Source: Candidatus Rifleibacteriota bacterium (GTDB lineage: Bacteria > Riflebacteria > Ozemobacteria > Ozemobacterales > Ozemobacteraceae). From it: DNA of 7,667 bases. Below the pieces are notes generated by a model. That model searched no databases, had not been told where the DNA came from, and saw only the letters and a list, made by a program, of their open reading frames with translations. The position numbers were made by a program, and so were the translations under genes. The stretch covers positions 1 to 7,667 of the forward strand of contig JAFXRA010000315.1 in assembly GCA_017526725.1 (NCBI GenBank). The letters run 5' to 3'. Of the stretch, positions 6,494 through 7,667 are shown piece by piece (position 1 is the first letter of the stretch; the number at the start of each line of letters is the position of its first letter).

Positions 6494-6632
6494 AGAGATA
6501 AGAGATGAGAGATGAGAGATAAGAGATTAGGGGATTGTTTAGTGTTCAAGCTATCGAATTATTTTTAATAATCCGTTAACGTTCATTTTAAACAATTCTC
6601 TTTACTCTTTACTCTTTTCTCTAATCTCTAAG
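6494..6632. repeat. Two facing arrays of 7-bp tandem repeats forming a long imperfect hairpin
   Basis: Left array: five contiguous AGAGATN units starting at 6494, 6501, 6508, 6515 and 6522, plus a degenerate sixth (AGGGGAT, 6529-6535). Right array: five contiguous CTCTNNN units starting at 6598, 6605, 6612, 6619 and 6626. AGAG of one side is complementary to CTCT of the other at the same 7-bp period. The arrays flank an inner inverted pair, ATTGTTTA (6534-6541) and TAAACAAT (6589-6596), with a roughly 47-bp middle. A near-palindromic element of about 136 bp results, purine-rich on one strand in one arm. It lies upstream of both aspS and the Sel1 gene. Function is unknown. Confidence 0.7.
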
Positions 6633-6724
6633 AATAATCAAGAGCTTACAAAGTTCATAAACTACAAATACATTTATAGCTTAATCAACTATGTTATAAA
6701 GTCGAAAAATTCTACCTCAACCCT

Positions 6725-6751
6725 AAAAAAACTTCAATAGGGAAGTTTTTT
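6725..6751. terminator. Hairpin terminator upstream of the Sel1 gene
   Basis: AAAAAACTTC (6726-6735) pairs with GAAGTTTTTT (6742-6751) around the loop AATAGG, with six Ts at the 3' end on the plus strand and a seven-A tract that serves the minus strand. It is bidirectional in form. No complete gene ends here on either strand, so it may insulate the Sel1 gene, end a short upstream transcript, or act as an attenuator. CCCTA (6721-6725) and TAGGG (6738-6742) could form a competing hairpin. Confidence 0.65.
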
Positions 6752-6773
6752 ATAAATTATGATTGTGATAACC

Positions 6774-6779
6774 TATAAT
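6774..6779 (+). promoter_or_regulatory. Likely -10 box of the Sel1 gene promoter
   Basis: A perfect TATAAT follows the terminator and gives a start near 6786 and a leader of about 55 nt. The -35 region is poor (TATAAA at 6751-6756 with 17-bp spacing). TGATT (6760-6764) and AATCA (6777-6781) form a small inverted repeat over the box, a possible activator or repressor site. Confidence 0.45.
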
Positions 6780-6841
6780 CAATAAAAGTAAAATTTGTAA
6801 TCCATAGTTGCTGGAGAAAAAAATTATTGAAAGGCTTATTT

Positions 6842-7667
6842 ATGAAAAAGATAGCAGCTCTTATACTTGCTTTGTCTTTTAATTATCAAATTAGTTGTTA
6901 TGGAAGTGTAAACGCTTTAATTACTAATGCTATAAAAGGTGATGCCGATTCACAGTTTGAATTGGCAAAGTATTATGAGAAAAAAGATTATAAAGTGCTT
7001 ATGTTTCAATGGTATGAGAAAGCTGCTGAAAATGGCAATATTCAAGCTCAAGAATTATTAGCTAATAAATATTTTAATAAAGGAGATGTGGACAAAGCTT
7101 TTTCTTTATCACAAAAACTTTCAGACAATGGAAGTGAAGTAGGAAAATCTATTCTGGCATATTATTATTGTTGGGGTGCTTATGAGGTTCCTGTTGATAA
7201 AAATCTTGCTTGGAAATTGGCAAATGAAAGTTCCAATAATTCTTTAAGTAAGGCGGTATTGGCTAATTTTTATTCCAATGGTTTTTGGGGGGTAAAAAAA
7301 GATCTTGATAAGGCTATTAAACTTGCAGAAGAATCTTTTGATGAAGGCTGTTTGGAAGGCGGTTGTATCTATAATAGAATTATAGATACGTTTGGAAAAA
7401 AGAATAATTCAAGATTTGAACAAATTGAAGAAAGATTAAAACAGGGGGATTATATTGATGGAATAATAAATACTTCTTTCAGGACAGTTTTCTATGACAA
7501 AAACATTAGTTTAGCTAAGAAAAATATTGAACCTTATCTGGATTCAAAAAGTGGTTACTTATATTATTTTCTAGGAAGAATAGAAGAAGAAAATAGTAGG
7601 GAAAAAGCGATTGAGTTTTATAAAAAAGCAGCAGATTTTGGTGAGGAAAACAGCATCTTTGAATTAT
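6842..7667 (+). CDS. Exported Sel1-like (TPR-type) repeat protein, partial
   Basis: The frame is open from ATG to the window edge (275 codons, no stop). SD AAAGG lies 7 nt before ATG. Residues 1-18 are a signal peptide (KK, then a hydrophobic stretch). C19 in YQISC could be a lipid-modified Cys, but Gln at -3 breaks the lipobox, so ordinary signal peptidase cleavage is also possible. Sel1-like alpha-hairpin repeats follow at about 33-65 (ADSQFELAKYYE.., WYEKAAENGN), 66-97, 98-135 and 136-169 (AVLANFYSNG.WGVKKDLDKA), and again at 235-267 (YLYYFLGRIEEE, AIEFYKKAADFG). Residues 170-234 fit the pattern poorly. Sel1 proteins are scaffolds for protein-protein contacts, many periplasmic or secreted; the partner cannot be told from sequence. 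The gene is AT-rich and divergent from aspS. Confidence 0.88.
   Translation, partial: MKKIAALILALSFNYQISCYGSVNALITNAIKGDADSQFELAKYYEKKDYKVLMFQWYEKAAENGNIQAQELLANKYFNKGDVDKAFSLSQKLSDNGSEVGKSILAYYYCWGAYEVPVDKNLAWKLANESSNNSLSKAVLANFYSNGFWGVKKDLDKAIKLAEESFDEGCLEGGCIYNRIIDTFGKKNNSRFEQIEERLKQGDYIDGIINTSFRTVFYDKNISLAKKNIEPYLDSKSGYLYYFLGRIEEENSREKAIEFYKKAADFGEENSIFEL

Larger units (their letters stand above)
6427..6841. other. Divergent intergenic region between aspS and the Sel1 gene
   Basis: This 415-bp non-coding stretch holds, in order: the aspS SD and -10 box, the facing heptad arrays (6494-6632), plain AT-rich sequence (6633-6720) with only a weak extended -10-like TGTTATAAA at 6692-6700, a terminator hairpin (6725-6751) and a -10 box for the Sel1 gene. 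I see no RNA gene and no supported small protein. Confidence 0.6.

Noticed and set aside
6494..6632. CRISPR array
   Set aside because: Units are 7 bp and contiguous without spacers, and the right side is inverted. No cas gene is present.
4265..6670. Shared 12-mer AAACTACAAATA at 4265 and 6659
   Set aside because: A match of this length between AT-rich intergenic stretches is expected by chance in a window this size, and similarity does not extend beyond it.

Overview
The window is AT-rich bacterial DNA with five protein genes. Two of them run off the window edges: a surface lipoprotein at the left and a Sel1-repeat protein at the right. Genes have ordinary Shine-Dalgarno sites and sigma70-like promoters, and the organism makes lipobox lipoproteins. 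aspS is visibly less AT-rich (sampled lines 43-47% GC) than the accessory genes (about 20-38%), as expected for a conserved core gene beside faster-evolving neighbours. The host cannot be fixed from this sequence. An AT-rich, probably host-associated bacterium (for example a spirochaete, an elusimicrobial or gastranaerophilal lineage, or an AT-rich gut alphaproteobacterium) is compatible with the AspRS type, the InlB-type repeat lipoprotein, the Sel1 protein and the DUF4143 ATPase. That is inference only.

Layout. 1-2364 (minus): a modular lipoprotein with a lipobox Cys, seven glycines, two beta-rich regions, a Pro/Glu linker, four InlB-type repeat domains and a C-terminal region cut by the window edge. 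2365-2596: a divergent regulatory region with a 23-bp near-palindrome. 2597-2896 (plus): a small XRE-type HTH regulator. 2897-3026: a convergent gap. 3027-4184 (minus): a full-length DUF4143-type AAA ATPase with a very clear promoter, whose -35 box is flanked by inverted 9-bp arms. 4285-4600: a GC-rich, hairpin-packed intergenic element inserted in AT-rich DNA, followed by a decayed duplicate of its terminal hairpin. 4607-4644: a strong bidirectional terminator. 4660-6426 (minus): aspS. 6427-6841: a 415-bp divergent intergenic region holding two facing arrays of 7-bp repeats, a terminator hairpin and the promoter region of the next gene. 6842-7667 (plus): an exported Sel1-repeat protein, 3' end outside the window.

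The genes do not form one operon or pathway. aspS and the ATPase share a strand, but a terminator separates them and the ATPase has its own promoter. The HTH gene is divergent from the lipoprotein gene and could control it, itself, or both through the palindrome between them. No complete defence, phage or biosynthetic system is visible. The unusual material is mostly non-coding: the GC-rich hairpin element, the facing heptad arrays, and two operator-like inverted repeats.
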